Shown here in pieces: positions 43,837 to 52,253 of a stretch of 64,000 bases of DNA (positions are counted from its first letter, which is position 1; every line of letters starts with the position of its first letter). Origin of the DNA: Pacificimonas sp963710205 (GTDB lineage: Bacteria > Pseudomonadota > Alphaproteobacteria > Sphingomonadales > Sphingomonadaceae); the NCBI GenBank assembly GCA_963710205.1, contig CAVPZG010000001.1, positions 248,001 through 312,000 on the forward strand. Reading direction: 5' to 3'. A model generated the notes under the pieces. The model made no database searches, was not told the DNA's origin, and was given only the letters and a program-made list of their open reading frames with translations. Both the position numbers and the translations under genes were made by a program.

Positions 43837-44601
43837 ATGCCGTTTTCAAAGACCGTCCTGCTGCTATCCGCCGCGCTGTGCCTTGGCGCAACTGCCGCAC
43901 AGGCGCAATCGTCAGGCCGCAAGGCGCAGGAACAAAGCGCGGCGGAACTGCCGACCTGCACGCAGAAGCTGGGGACGGTTTCCATCGTGGAACCGGACGA
44001 CAACTGGTGGCGCGCGCTGGGCCTCTCCAGCCCCGAAGCCGTCATCAAGCTCTTCGTCATGCGATCGGGCTGTTTTGGTCTGGTGGATCGCGGGCGCGGC
44101 CTGAGCAGCCGCAACATCGAACGCGCGCTCGCCGACAATGGCGAGCTGCAGGAAGGAAGCAATATCGGCAAACGCCAGGTGAAGGCTGCCGATTATTTCC
44201 TCGTTCCCGACCTTGTCACGTCGAACAACAATTCGGGCGGCAGCGGCATTGGCGGACTTGTCGGCGGCCTTATCGGCAACCGCACGCTCGGCGCCCTTGC
44301 GGGCGGTCTGTCGGTGAAGAGCAAGGAAGCGACGGTCATGCTGACCCTCGTCAATGCCCGTACAACGGAGCAGGAGCGCATTTCCGAGGGCTATTTCCGC
44401 AAGAAGGATCTGAAATTTGCGCTAGGCGGCGGAGGCGGCTGGTGGGGCGGCTTCGGTGCCGTCGGCGGCCAGGGCTATGAGAACACCGCCATCGGCCAGG
44501 TCATCACGCTTGCGTATCTGGACGCCTACAAGCAAATGGTCGGCCAGATGGGCGGCCTGCCGCTCGATCCGAGCGCGGCGGCACCGCAGGCACGGGAATA
44601 G
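43837..44601 (+). CDS. CsgG/HfaB family outer-membrane-associated protein
   Basis: A 254-residue protein with a signal peptide (MPFSKTVLLLSAALCLGATAAQA). It carries CsgG/HfaB hallmarks: AVIKLFVMRSGCFGLVDRGRGLSSRN, KAADYFLVPDLVTS, VMLTLVNARTTEQE and a Gly-rich FALGGGGGWWGGFGA loop. In Caulobacter HfaB belongs to the holdfast anchoring machinery; CsgG forms the curli pore. No Hfa or curli partner is nearby. Lipobox not obvious. Confidence 0.75.
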   Translation: MPFSKTVLLLSAALCLGATAAQAQSSGRKAQEQSAAELPTCTQKLGTVSIVEPDDNWWRALGLSSPEAVIKLFVMRSGCFGLVDRGRGLSSRNIERALADNGELQEGSNIGKRQVKAADYFLVPDLVTSNNNSGGSGIGGLVGGLIGNRTLGALAGGLSVKSKEATVMLTLVNARTTEQERISEGYFRKKDLKFALGGGGGWWGGFGAVGGQGYENTAIGQVITLAYLDAYKQMVGQMGGLPLDPSAAAPQARE

Positions 44602-44627
44602 CATTTGGAAAAAGACGGAAAAACGAG

Positions 44628-44984
44628 GTGGCGGTGACGTCCGGTACAGACGATCTGACCCAGAACAAGCCGCTGATCACGGCGATTGTCATGCTGGTCG
44701 GCGCCGTCACCGGCCTCCCTATCCTGCTCGCGGCCATCATGGCCTGGATCTTCAAGGGGGATGTGGCTGCGGACAGCTGGGAGGCGACGCATTACCGCTA
44801 TCACCTCCGCACCTTCTGGGGCGCGGTGCTGGCAACGGTGGCCGCCTTCATCCTGGTCGTGCTGCTCATCGGCTTTCTGATGTTCCCGCTGATCGCGATC
44901 TGGGTGGTCATTCGGTCCATCATTCCGCTTCTGAAGGCCAATGACCGCCAGCCCATGCCAAATCCCGAAACATGGCTGTTCTAG
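44628..44984 (+). CDS. DUF4870-like small membrane protein
   Basis: A 118-residue protein with two or three hydrophobic helices (about 16-40 and 66-98) around an acidic/His-rich loop. The segment VAADSWEATHYRYHLRTFWGA is typical of DUF4870-like proteins. It starts at GTG 44628 and is followed after two bases by the NUDIX gene, so the two are co-transcribed. Function unknown. Confidence 0.6.
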   Translation: MAVTSGTDDLTQNKPLITAIVMLVGAVTGLPILLAAIMAWIFKGDVAADSWEATHYRYHLRTFWGAVLATVAAFILVVLLIGFLMFPLIAIWVVIRSIIPLLKANDRQPMPNPETWLF

Positions 44985-44985
44985 A

Positions 44986-45489
44986 TTGAGCGCGAAAACC
45001 GTCTGGAACGGCGAGTATATCGAAGTCGTCAAGGACGGGACGTGGGAATATGTGAACCGCGCCAGGGGACTGGGCGCGGCGGTCATTATCGCGGTCACCG
45101 ACGACGATGAACTTGTGCTGATCGAGGAGTATCGCGTGCCCTTGGGGCGTTACTGCCTGGGCTTTCCGGCGGGAATTGTCGGCGACGACATTGCGGGTGA
45201 GGATCCGGCGGAAAGCGCGCGGCGGGAACTGGAGGAGGAGACCGGCTATCGCGCGGCGCATATGGACGCGATCGCCGACTTCGCCTCGTCGCCCGGACTG
45301 ACCTCGGAAAGCTTTACGCTGTTCCGCGCGCGCGGGCTGCGGAAGGTCGGGGCCGGCGGCGGTGTGGAGGGAGAGGATATCCGCGTCCACCTCGTTCCGC
45401 TTGCCGATACGGAAATCTTTGTCAGCGACGCGTCGGCCCGCGGTGTCGCCCTTGACGTCAAGCTGATCGCCTGCCTGCGGCTTTTGTGA
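44986..45489 (+). CDS. NUDIX hydrolase
   Basis: A 167-residue NUDIX enzyme of the ADP-ribose pyrophosphatase (NudF) type. The NUDIX box (EDPAESARRELEEETGYRA) fits Gx5Ex7REUxEExGU. Upstream is YVNRARGLGAAVIIA and a conserved LIEEYRVPLGR segment. I start at TTG 44986, immediately after the DUF4870 stop, because the family begins at this TVWNGEYIEV region. ATG 44941, overlapping the previous gene, is the alternative. Confidence 0.85.
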   Translation: MSAKTVWNGEYIEVVKDGTWEYVNRARGLGAAVIIAVTDDDELVLIEEYRVPLGRYCLGFPAGIVGDDIAGEDPAESARRELEEETGYRAAHMDAIADFASSPGLTSESFTLFRARGLRKVGAGGGVEGEDIRVHLVPLADTEIFVSDASARGVALDVKLIACLRLL

Positions 45490-45527
45490 TGCTTGCCCTG
45501 CGCTAGGGCCTGTTTAGAGGAGACGGC

Positions 45528-46151
45528 ATGACCGATACTCCTTCCAATGGCGACCTCGTCTCCAACGCCGACCGCGACGCCGCCATCCCCGATGATGTTC
45601 TCGCTGCCATCCGCACGCTGCTCGAATGGACGGGAGACGATCCCGGCCGTGAAGGGCTGATCGACACGCCAGGTCGTGTGGCGCGGGCCTGGAAGGAATA
45701 TTGCCAGGGCTATGAACAGGATCCGGGGACGCACCTGGCCCGCACCTTTGAGGAGGTCGGCGGCTATGACGAGCTGGTGCTGCTGCGCGACATTCCCTTC
45801 CAATCGCACTGCGAGCATCACATGGCCCCGATCATCGGCAAGGCGCACATCGCCTACATGCCGAAAAGCCATGTCGTCGGCATTTCCAAGCTGGCGCGCG
45901 TCCTGCACGGCTTTGCCCGCCGCCTGCAGGTGCAGGAACGGCTGACCGCCGAAGTGGCCGACTGCATCTGGCAGGGACTGAAACCGCAGGGCGTTGCCGT
46001 CGTCATCGAAGCGACCCATGCCTGCATGACCGCACGCGGCGTCCGCACACCGGGCGTTACGATGACGACATCGCGCATGATGGGCTGTTTCAAGGATGAC
46101 GAGAAAAGCCGCAAGGAAGTCCTCACCCTGATGGGTGTTGCCGAGCGCTAG
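45528..46151 (+). CDS. folE: GTP cyclohydrolase I
   Basis: A 207-residue FolE, the first step of tetrahydrofolate synthesis, converting GTP to dihydroneopterin triphosphate. The zinc and active-site residues are in FQSHCEHHMAPIIG and THACMTARGV, and the segment GISKLARVLHGFARRLQVQERLT is clear. Preceded by GGAGACGGC before ATG 45528. Confidence 0.96.
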   Translation: MTDTPSNGDLVSNADRDAAIPDDVLAAIRTLLEWTGDDPGREGLIDTPGRVARAWKEYCQGYEQDPGTHLARTFEEVGGYDELVLLRDIPFQSHCEHHMAPIIGKAHIAYMPKSHVVGISKLARVLHGFARRLQVQERLTAEVADCIWQGLKPQGVAVVIEATHACMTARGVRTPGVTMTTSRMMGCFKDDEKSRKEVLTLMGVAER

Positions 46152-46160
46152 GCGCGCGCC

Positions 46161-47492
46161 ATGGACGATGATAGCAAAGCCCCCGGTCGTGCCGTCCCAA
46201 GCGGGCGACTGTCCCGGCTGGGAAGTTTTGGAAAGCTGGCAGCGGGCGTTGCTGGCGGCATGGCGTCAGAGGGCGCAAGGCGGCTGGCAGCGGGAGAGCG
46301 GCCCCGCCTGAGCGATGTGATGCTGACACCGGGCAATGCCATGAAGGTGGCGAACCAGCTGGCGCATCTGCGGGGCGCGGCGATGAAGCTGGGCCAGATG
46401 ATTTCCATGGACGCGGGCGACATGCTGCCCGCCGAACTGAGTGCCATCCTGTCGCGCCTGCGCGACAACGCCACGCACATGCCGCCGCAGCAGCTACAGA
46501 AAGTGCTGGCAAAGGAGTGGGGGGCGGACTGGCGAAGGCGCTTCAAGCGCTTCAGCCCGCGCCCCGTCGCCGCGGCGTCGATCGGCCAGGTTCACCGCGC
46601 GGAAACTCTCGACGGCCGCGACCTTGCCATCAAGGTGCAATATCCGGGCGTCAGGCAGAGCATCGATTCCGACGTCGACAATGTGGCGACGCTGCTGCGG
46701 GTTTCGGGGCTGTTGCCGAAGGGCCTCGATCTCACGCCGCTCCTCGCCGAAGCGAAGACGCAGCTGCACGAGGAAGCCGACTATCTGCGCGAGGGCGGGC
46801 AGATGCGGGCCTATCGCGCGCGGCTGGCGGAGGAGGATGGCTTCGTCGTGCCTGAACTTGATGAGGAATTCACGACGGCAAACACGCTCGCCATGAGCTT
46901 CATCGAAGGCGTCTCCGTGGAATCGCTGGAAACGGCACCGCAGGCCGAGCGCGACCGCGTGATGGCGCGGCTGATCGACCTCGTCCTGCGCGAACTGTTT
47001 GAATTCGGCGTCATGCAGACCGACCCGAACTTCGCCAATTACCGTTATCAACCGGAGGGCGGAAAGCTTGTCCTCCTGGACTTTGGCGCCACCCGCGCCG
47101 TCGATGCGGACACGGTGGACGGCTATGCGGGGATGCTGCGCGCCTTTCTGGCAGGCGAACGCGATGCGGCCCGGGAGGCGGCCATTTCCGCGGGTTTCCT
47201 GGGACGTACCGCCGCCGACCGACACCGCGCGTTGATCGACCGGATGATCGATGTCGTCCTGGCCGAACTGGGCAAGGACGGGCCGTTCGATTTCGGCGAC
47301 CGGGCATTTGTCGGCGTCCTCAGCGAGCAGGGCATGGCGCTGGCGAAGGACCGCGCGACCTGGCATCTGCCTCCTGCGGGACTGATCTTTGTCCAGCGCA
47401 AGATCAGCGGCACGGCGCTTCTCGGTGCGCGCCTGAAGGCCCGCGTCGATATACGCACGATGGTGAACGCGCGTCTGGCAGACGTCGGCTAG
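46161..47492 (+). CDS. ABC1/UbiB-family atypical kinase (AarF)
   Basis: A 443-residue protein with the UbiB/ADCK signatures: the K-x-G-Q motif (AMKLGQMISMDAGD), the alanine-rich loop PVAAASIGQVHRA (AAAS-type), and HEEADYLREGGQM. The kinase-like catalytic part NFANYRY and LLDFGATRAVD follows. It has no obvious transmembrane tail. Family members support ubiquinone synthesis. It follows folE by nine bases and shares CTAG with the convergent dienelactone hydrolase stop. Confidence 0.9.
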   Translation: MDDDSKAPGRAVPSGRLSRLGSFGKLAAGVAGGMASEGARRLAAGERPRLSDVMLTPGNAMKVANQLAHLRGAAMKLGQMISMDAGDMLPAELSAILSRLRDNATHMPPQQLQKVLAKEWGADWRRRFKRFSPRPVAAASIGQVHRAETLDGRDLAIKVQYPGVRQSIDSDVDNVATLLRVSGLLPKGLDLTPLLAEAKTQLHEEADYLREGGQMRAYRARLAEEDGFVVPELDEEFTTANTLAMSFIEGVSVESLETAPQAERDRVMARLIDLVLRELFEFGVMQTDPNFANYRYQPEGGKLVLLDFGATRAVDADTVDGYAGMLRAFLAGERDAAREAAISAGFLGRTAADRHRALIDRMIDVVLAELGKDGPFDFGDRAFVGVLSEQGMALAKDRATWHLPPAGLIFVQRKISGTALLGARLKARVDIRTMVNARLADVG

Positions 47493-48376
47493 ACCAGCAT
47501 TCGCCGGAAAAAATCCATCGTCCTGACCCAGGACAGCGTCGCCGCCGCCTCGTCATAGCGCGGGGTCGAGTCATTGTGGAAGCCGTGGTTGACGCCCGGA
47601 TAGATATGCGCGCTGTAGGTCTTGCCGTTCGCCAGCAGCGCAGCCTCGTAGTCCGGCCAGCCGGCATTGATCCGCTCGTCAAGACCTGCATATTGCATCA
47701 TGAGCGGCGCCCTGATGGCGGGGACTTCGTCCGCCGTCGGCTGGCGGCCATAATAAGGGACGCCCGCGCCAAGGTCCGGCTGAGAAACGGCGAGCGCGTT
47801 GACCACGCCGCCGCCGTAACAGAAGCCGACCGCGCCGACCCTGCCTGTCGACCGATCATGATCGCGCAGGGTGCGATAGGCGGCGAAGAAATCCTCCATC
47901 AGCCTAGCGCCATCGAGACTGCGCTGCATCTCGCGGCCTTCGTCATCGGTGCCGGGATAACCGCCAAGCGAAGACAGGCCATCCGGGGCAAGCGCCAGAA
48001 AGCCGGCCTTCGCCGTGCGGCGTGCCACATCCTCGATATAGGGGTTCAGTCCGCGATTTTCATGGATGACCAGGACTGCTGGCAGCTTGCCCTGGGTGGC
48101 GGCCGGACGCGCCATCAGGCCGGACATGCTGCCATGCCCGTCCGGGCTGGCGAACGTCACGCGCTCCGTAACAATCGCCGGATCGTCGGGCTCAACCTGC
48201 CGCGCCATCGCATAATCGGGCTTCAGCTGGTCGAACAGCATCGCGCCCGTGACTCCTGCGGCCGCATATTTCGTCGCGCCGGACAGAAACGCCCGTTTGG
48301 ACAGCTTCCCGTGCACATAGCCATCGAACATTTCGAGGATACGGGGATGAAAGTCCTTCGCGCGCATTCTGGTCAT
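47489..48376 (-). CDS. Dienelactone hydrolase family protein with Tat-like leader
   Basis: A 295-residue alpha/beta hydrolase. The nucleophile elbow is GFCYGGG (cysteine nucleophile), with the acid in QYAGLDERINAG and the histidine in PGVNHGFHNDS. The N-terminus (KLSKRAFLSGATKYAAAGVTGAML) resembles a Tat signal but has K-R instead of R-R. Its start overlaps the stop of the HpaB-family gene by one base, so it is the last gene of a minus-strand run. Substrate unknown; carboxymethylenebutenolidase activity is only a family name. Confidence 0.85.
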   Translation of the reverse strand: MTRMRAKDFHPRILEMFDGYVHGKLSKRAFLSGATKYAAAGVTGAMLFDQLKPDYAMARQVEPDDPAIVTERVTFASPDGHGSMSGLMARPAATQGKLPAVLVIHENRGLNPYIEDVARRTAKAGFLALAPDGLSSLGGYPGTDDEGREMQRSLDGARLMEDFFAAYRTLRDHDRSTGRVGAVGFCYGGGVVNALAVSQPDLGAGVPYYGRQPTADEVPAIRAPLMMQYAGLDERINAGWPDYEAALLANGKTYSAHIYPGVNHGFHNDSTPRYDEAAATLSWVRTMDFFRRMLV

Positions 48377-49887
48377 CAGTCCCTGTCCTCCACGATACCG
48401 GCAAGGTCCTTCGCATAGCCCTGCTTGCGCTTCACATCCATCTGCCTTGCGATCTGAATCCGCTGTGCCTGCGGACTGCCGGCACCGTGCAGGCTTTCGG
48501 TCAGGTAACCGACAGCGTTCCTGCCAAGCGTCATATTCTCGATGAGGCGGAGCATGCGCTGGCGGTGCTCGACCGGGACGCCGTCGACGCCCTTCATATA
48601 TTTCCGCAGGATCGGACCGGCGATGTCATGATCGAAATCCTGCTGCGATGGCATGGTGACGACGATGCCGCCCGCTATGTCCTGCGCCAGGCGGCTGATC
48701 TCATAGGGAAAGCGCGTTACGTTATGCTTGCAGACATTGGACAGCATCGCGTCATTCATCACCGCGCCTGACGGCAGCGGCTTGGCTTCGTGACTGGAGG
48801 CAATGCCGGAGGAAAAGATGGTTTCGTTGAGATGCGTCATTTCAACGAGCTTGTCCTTGATATGACTGGCTTTCTCAGCGCCGTTCATTTCGGCGATGGC
48901 GCTGGCCGCACCCACCATGACGTCACCCAGACCGGTTTTGCAGACATAGGAGGCACGGTGGTAGGCGGTGAACCGCGCCACCATCTCCTGCGCGAATTCA
49001 TATTCGCCGTCCATCAGCACATGTTCCCACGGGATGAACACATCCTCGAACACGGTCAGCGTTTCCTGTCCGCCGAACTTCGCATTGCCCTTGTCGATAT
49101 CGCCCGCCTCGAACGCGCGCATGTCGCAGCTCTGGCGGCCATAGATGAAGCTGATGCCGTCGGCATCAACCGGAACCAGTCCGACAACGGCATAGTCCCT
49201 GTCCTCCGGCCCCAGGTTCATGGTTGGCATGACCGCGATCCAGTGCGAATTCAGCCCGCCCGTCATGTGCGCCTTCGCACCGGTGATGTAGAGGCCGCGC
49301 TCCGTCCGGCGGGTCACGTGCAGGAACATGTCGGGATCGGTCTGCTCGTGCGGGCGCTTCGACCGGTCGCCTTTCGGGTCCGTCATGCCAGCGCCGATAA
49401 TGATATTGCGTCTCTGCGCTTCGCCCAGAAAGGCGAGGAACCGCTGGTGATAGTCCGTGCCGTGTTCGCGGTCGATGTCATAGGTGATCGAGTGGAGGAC
49501 GCTGACCGTATCGAGCCCGGCGCAGCGCTGGAAACAGGTGCCGGTCAGCTGGCCAAGCCGGCGCTGCATGCGGTTCTTCCGCACCAGCTGTTCCGGCGCG
49601 GTCGGCACATGCAGGAAACGGTTCACGCGCGCGCCCACAATATCCGAATATTCCGTCGCCAGGTCGGGGTCGCTGTCCGCCAGGTCGTAGGTCGCCTTCA
49701 ATGCGTTGATCGATGGACGGATCATGGGGTTGTCGACAGGTTCCGGGACCTGTTCCCCGAACAGCCAGACGGTCAGTCCGCGCCCGCGCAGGCTTTCGAT
49801 ATAGTCATCGCCCGTCACGATGTTCGGCATGCGCGCGATGCGGGCGGCGGCGCTTTCCTCCCGCTCGGATTTCGGTACGACGTTCAT
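48376..49887 (-). CDS. HpaB/AbfD-family flavoprotein (4-hydroxyphenylacetate 3-hydroxylase family)
   Basis: A 503-residue protein of the acyl-CoA-dehydrogenase-like HpaB superfamily. Unlike oxygen-dependent HpaB, it has cysteines C118-x3-C122 (TGTCFQRC) and H310...C316 (AYHRASYVC). These match in order and spacing the [4Fe-4S] ligands of 4-hydroxybutyryl-CoA dehydratase AbfD (C99, C103, H292, C299). A dehydratase/isomerase-like role on a CoA ester or related acid is therefore possible; the pipeline name would be the hydroxylase. It overlaps the dienelactone hydrolase by one base and the diheme cytochrome by four, so they form one operon. Confidence 0.8.
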   Translation of the reverse strand: MNVVPKSEREESAAARIARMPNIVTGDDYIESLRGRGLTVWLFGEQVPEPVDNPMIRPSINALKATYDLADSDPDLATEYSDIVGARVNRFLHVPTAPEQLVRKNRMQRRLGQLTGTCFQRCAGLDTVSVLHSITYDIDREHGTDYHQRFLAFLGEAQRRNIIIGAGMTDPKGDRSKRPHEQTDPDMFLHVTRRTERGLYITGAKAHMTGGLNSHWIAVMPTMNLGPEDRDYAVVGLVPVDADGISFIYGRQSCDMRAFEAGDIDKGNAKFGGQETLTVFEDVFIPWEHVLMDGEYEFAQEMVARFTAYHRASYVCKTGLGDVMVGAASAIAEMNGAEKASHIKDKLVEMTHLNETIFSSGIASSHEAKPLPSGAVMNDAMLSNVCKHNVTRFPYEISRLAQDIAGGIVVTMPSQQDFDHDIAGPILRKYMKGVDGVPVEHRQRMLRLIENMTLGRNAVGYLTESLHGAGSPQAQRIQIARQMDVKRKQGYAKDLAGIVEDRD

Positions 49888-50909
49888 TTCATGTCCTTTA
49901 TCCAGGCACGCACAAGGCTGACGGCCTCGTCGTGCCGCTGGGTGCGGGCGAGTTCAGGCATCATGACGCCCGTTTCGGTGGATTCCATGCGATAGAGCAG
50001 GATGGAGGCATCGGGATCACCAGGTTTGATGGCAACCATGCGGCCGCCCGATCCGCGGCCCGCCGCGACCGGTGCCTTGTTGACGCCCAGATTTGCGCCA
50101 GCGGGCGTTTCCCAGGTCAGAAACAGGCCGGAGTTCGAGGCAGGACCTGCCGGTTGGTGGCAATGACCGCAGTTTATATCGAGATAGGCGCGGGCGCGGG
50201 CGTCGACACTGGCCTGTTCGTCCCGCCAGTCTGGAATGGCCGCCGAATCCACGGGCACACCTGTCAACAGGCCAAGCCGCGTCAGGCGCGTCAGGTTGTT
50301 CTCGCCCTCGAAGATCCCGTTCAGATTTCGCGCCTTGGGGCCAATTGGCATCAGCTCGCCGTCCACCGAATGGCATCCCTTGCACTGGTTGACATTGGGA
50401 ACGCGCCAGGTGAGCGCGAGGGGAGCGCCCTTTGCGTCGCGCCCCGCGACGTCGACATGCGCTCCGGCTTTTTTCAGCGTCGCCTTTCGATTGGCGTCAT
50501 CCCAGACATATGGCCAGGCCTTCCAGCCATCCGCCTGTTTCACAAGAAGCCGCGTTTCGATAAGCCCTAGCGTACCGTCGGCGCGGGTGAAGCCGAAATG
50601 CTTCACCATGGCGCTGCCGACCGGGAACGCGAGCAGGCCGTCGCCTTCATAGGTGAGCGTCTTGCCACCGGGCACATAGACATAGCGCGCCTTTTCCGCA
50701 TGGTCGGAAAAGAGCGCGCTGTTGAGGCCGTATTTCACGACGCGCGATGCGGGTCTCGACATGGCGGCATCGAAAAAGAGGCCGTAATCCGCGAAGTCCG
50801 CAGCGGGCATATCGGCCATAAGAGCGCGGTCATCGACCCTTGGCGATGGCGCGGCAGACATCAGCGCAAGCGCGCCGGCCATGAAAAGACAGGCCAGACC
50901 TTTCGTCAC
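49884..50909 (-). CDS. Diheme c-type cytochrome, SO2930/TIGR03806-like
   Basis: A 341-residue secreted protein with a signal peptide (MTKGLACLFMAGALALMSAA) and two c-type heme motifs, CKGCH (176-180) and CGHCH (247-251). Met ligands are plausible near the C-terminus. The layout matches the family that sits beside a parallel beta-helix protein in Shewanella and alphaproteobacteria (TIGR03806 with TIGR03805). It is expected to be periplasmic and redox-active. It overlaps the HpaB-family gene start by four bases; the beta-helix gene lies 10 bases upstream. Confidence 0.85.
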   Translation of the reverse strand: MTKGLACLFMAGALALMSAAPSPRVDDRALMADMPAADFADYGLFFDAAMSRPASRVVKYGLNSALFSDHAEKARYVYVPGGKTLTYEGDGLLAFPVGSAMVKHFGFTRADGTLGLIETRLLVKQADGWKAWPYVWDDANRKATLKKAGAHVDVAGRDAKGAPLALTWRVPNVNQCKGCHSVDGELMPIGPKARNLNGIFEGENNLTRLTRLGLLTGVPVDSAAIPDWRDEQASVDARARAYLDINCGHCHQPAGPASNSGLFLTWETPAGANLGVNKAPVAAGRGSGGRMVAIKPGDPDASILLYRMESTETGVMMPELARTQRHDEAVSLVRAWIKDMK

Positions 50910-50919
50910 GCCTTGCCAA

Positions 50920-52161
50920 TCATCGAACGGCGAACTGATCGCCGCCCAGACCTGGCTGGTCGGCGGGCAGCTTCACCGGTTCCGGTTCGACGATCAGCGG
51001 ACCGCCCGCCGTCTCAGCCATACCGATGTCGCCACCCGCGCGGTCATCACCCGCCTTGGCGAGCCCGAGTGACAGGGCCGGAACATCGAACGACATCGTG
51101 ACGCGTTCCTCGACCAAGCTGTCACCACGCAGGAAAGCCTCCGCACCGTCCCACAAGATCGGCGGGATCGTTCCACCCGCCGCCGCGGCGAGCTGGGTAC
51201 CGCCATCGAATTTTGGATCGTCGCCGCCGCGCCCCATGATGTTGTCACGCACCACCACGTCGCGTGGCAGCGGATTGTAGCGCGCGTCGGTGAAGGGCTG
51301 GGTATAGCCGATAATCATCACCTGCGCCGAAGAATTTCCGTCCAGGACATTATCGAAGATATGAACATTGCGGTTCGCCATGACCATGATACCTAACCCC
51401 TGTGGTACAGAAGCGACGATATTGCCGGGACTTGCGAAATTTGGCGTATCGTTGTTGACGATCACATTATCGAAAATCCGCGTCGAATGCCCGCCGACTT
51501 TCGGCAGATCGGGCAAATCAAAGACGAGGATGCCGCCGGTGTTGCGAAAGGCGAGATTGCCATAGACATCGGCATTCGTACTGTTTTCGATTTCAATCCC
51601 CGCGACATTCATGTGCACGCGGTTGTTGCGGACGACGATATTGTCGGACTGGCCGACATATATGCCCGCATCGGAACAGGCGACGACTTCGCTGCCCTGG
51701 ATCAGGATGTTCGTCGATTCCACCGGATAAAAGCCATAGGCTCCATTTTCCGGATCCGGCCCATTGGTCCATTCCGCCCTGAGATTGTCGAACGTCAGGC
51801 GGTCGACACCCTTGGCCTTGATGGCGTCGCCGCGCGTGTCTTCAATTGCGAAGCCTGTCAGAAGGACGCCGTCCGAAGTGACGAGCAGTCCTTCGCCCGC
51901 GCCCGTCTGCCCCTTGAAGCTGAGAATGGTCGCATCGGGGCCATCACCGCGGATCGTGACATCATCAACATCGAGCGACAGGCCATCCGTCAGCTGATAT
52001 GTCCCCGCCGCCAGATGCACGGTGTCACCCGGCTTCGCCTCGATCAATGCGAGCTGAACGGTCTCCTGACTGTCATTCGAAGGTTCCACGTGAAACACTT
52101 CGGCGGCCAGCGGCGCGGACAGAAGCAGCGATAAGGCGGCGGCAGCAAGTTTCAGCATCAT
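50920..52161 (-). CDS. Parallel beta-helix repeat protein (TIGR03805-like)
   Basis: A 413-residue secreted protein with a signal peptide (MMLKLAAAALSLLLSAPLAA). Its right-handed parallel beta-helix repeats (DNIVVRNNRVHMNVAGIEIENSTNADVYGN and similar) run from about 60 to 300. The family is found next to the diheme cytochrome of the downstream gene and is probably periplasmic or surface-exposed. The 5' end carries a parS-like sequence at 52082-52097. Divergent from the amidohydrolase gene. Confidence 0.82.
   Translation of the reverse strand: MMLKLAAAALSLLLSAPLAAEVFHVEPSNDSQETVQLALIEAKPGDTVHLAAGTYQLTDGLSLDVDDVTIRGDGPDATILSFKGQTGAGEGLLVTSDGVLLTGFAIEDTRGDAIKAKGVDRLTFDNLRAEWTNGPDPENGAYGFYPVESTNILIQGSEVVACSDAGIYVGQSDNIVVRNNRVHMNVAGIEIENSTNADVYGNLAFRNTGGILVFDLPDLPKVGGHSTRIFDNVIVNNDTPNFASPGNIVASVPQGLGIMVMANRNVHIFDNVLDGNSSAQVMIIGYTQPFTDARYNPLPRDVVVRDNIMGRGGDDPKFDGGTQLAAAAGGTIPPILWDGAEAFLRGDSLVEERVTMSFDVPALSLGLAKAGDDRAGGDIGMAETAGGPLIVEPEPVKLPADQPGLGGDQFAVR
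52082..52097. promoter_or_regulatory. parS-like site within the beta-helix gene
   Basis: GGTTCCACGTGAAACA matches the general parS consensus TGTTNCACGTGNAACA at every position except the first. It lies about 7 kb from the two perfect parS sites near parAB. Because it is in coding sequence it could be chance, but sites of this quality often bind ParB. Confidence 0.45.
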
Positions 52162-52253
52162 CGTCCCTCCCCAGAGACCCCCATTATATCATGGGCTGGA
52201 CCATCGCACAAAAGCCGGCGACACTGTGCCCCTGCTTTGAGGGAGGCACGGAC

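Noticed and set aside
49310..49325. CACGTG core in the HpaB-family gene, and another near 57567 in parA
   Set aside because: Flanking bases do not extend the parS palindrome.
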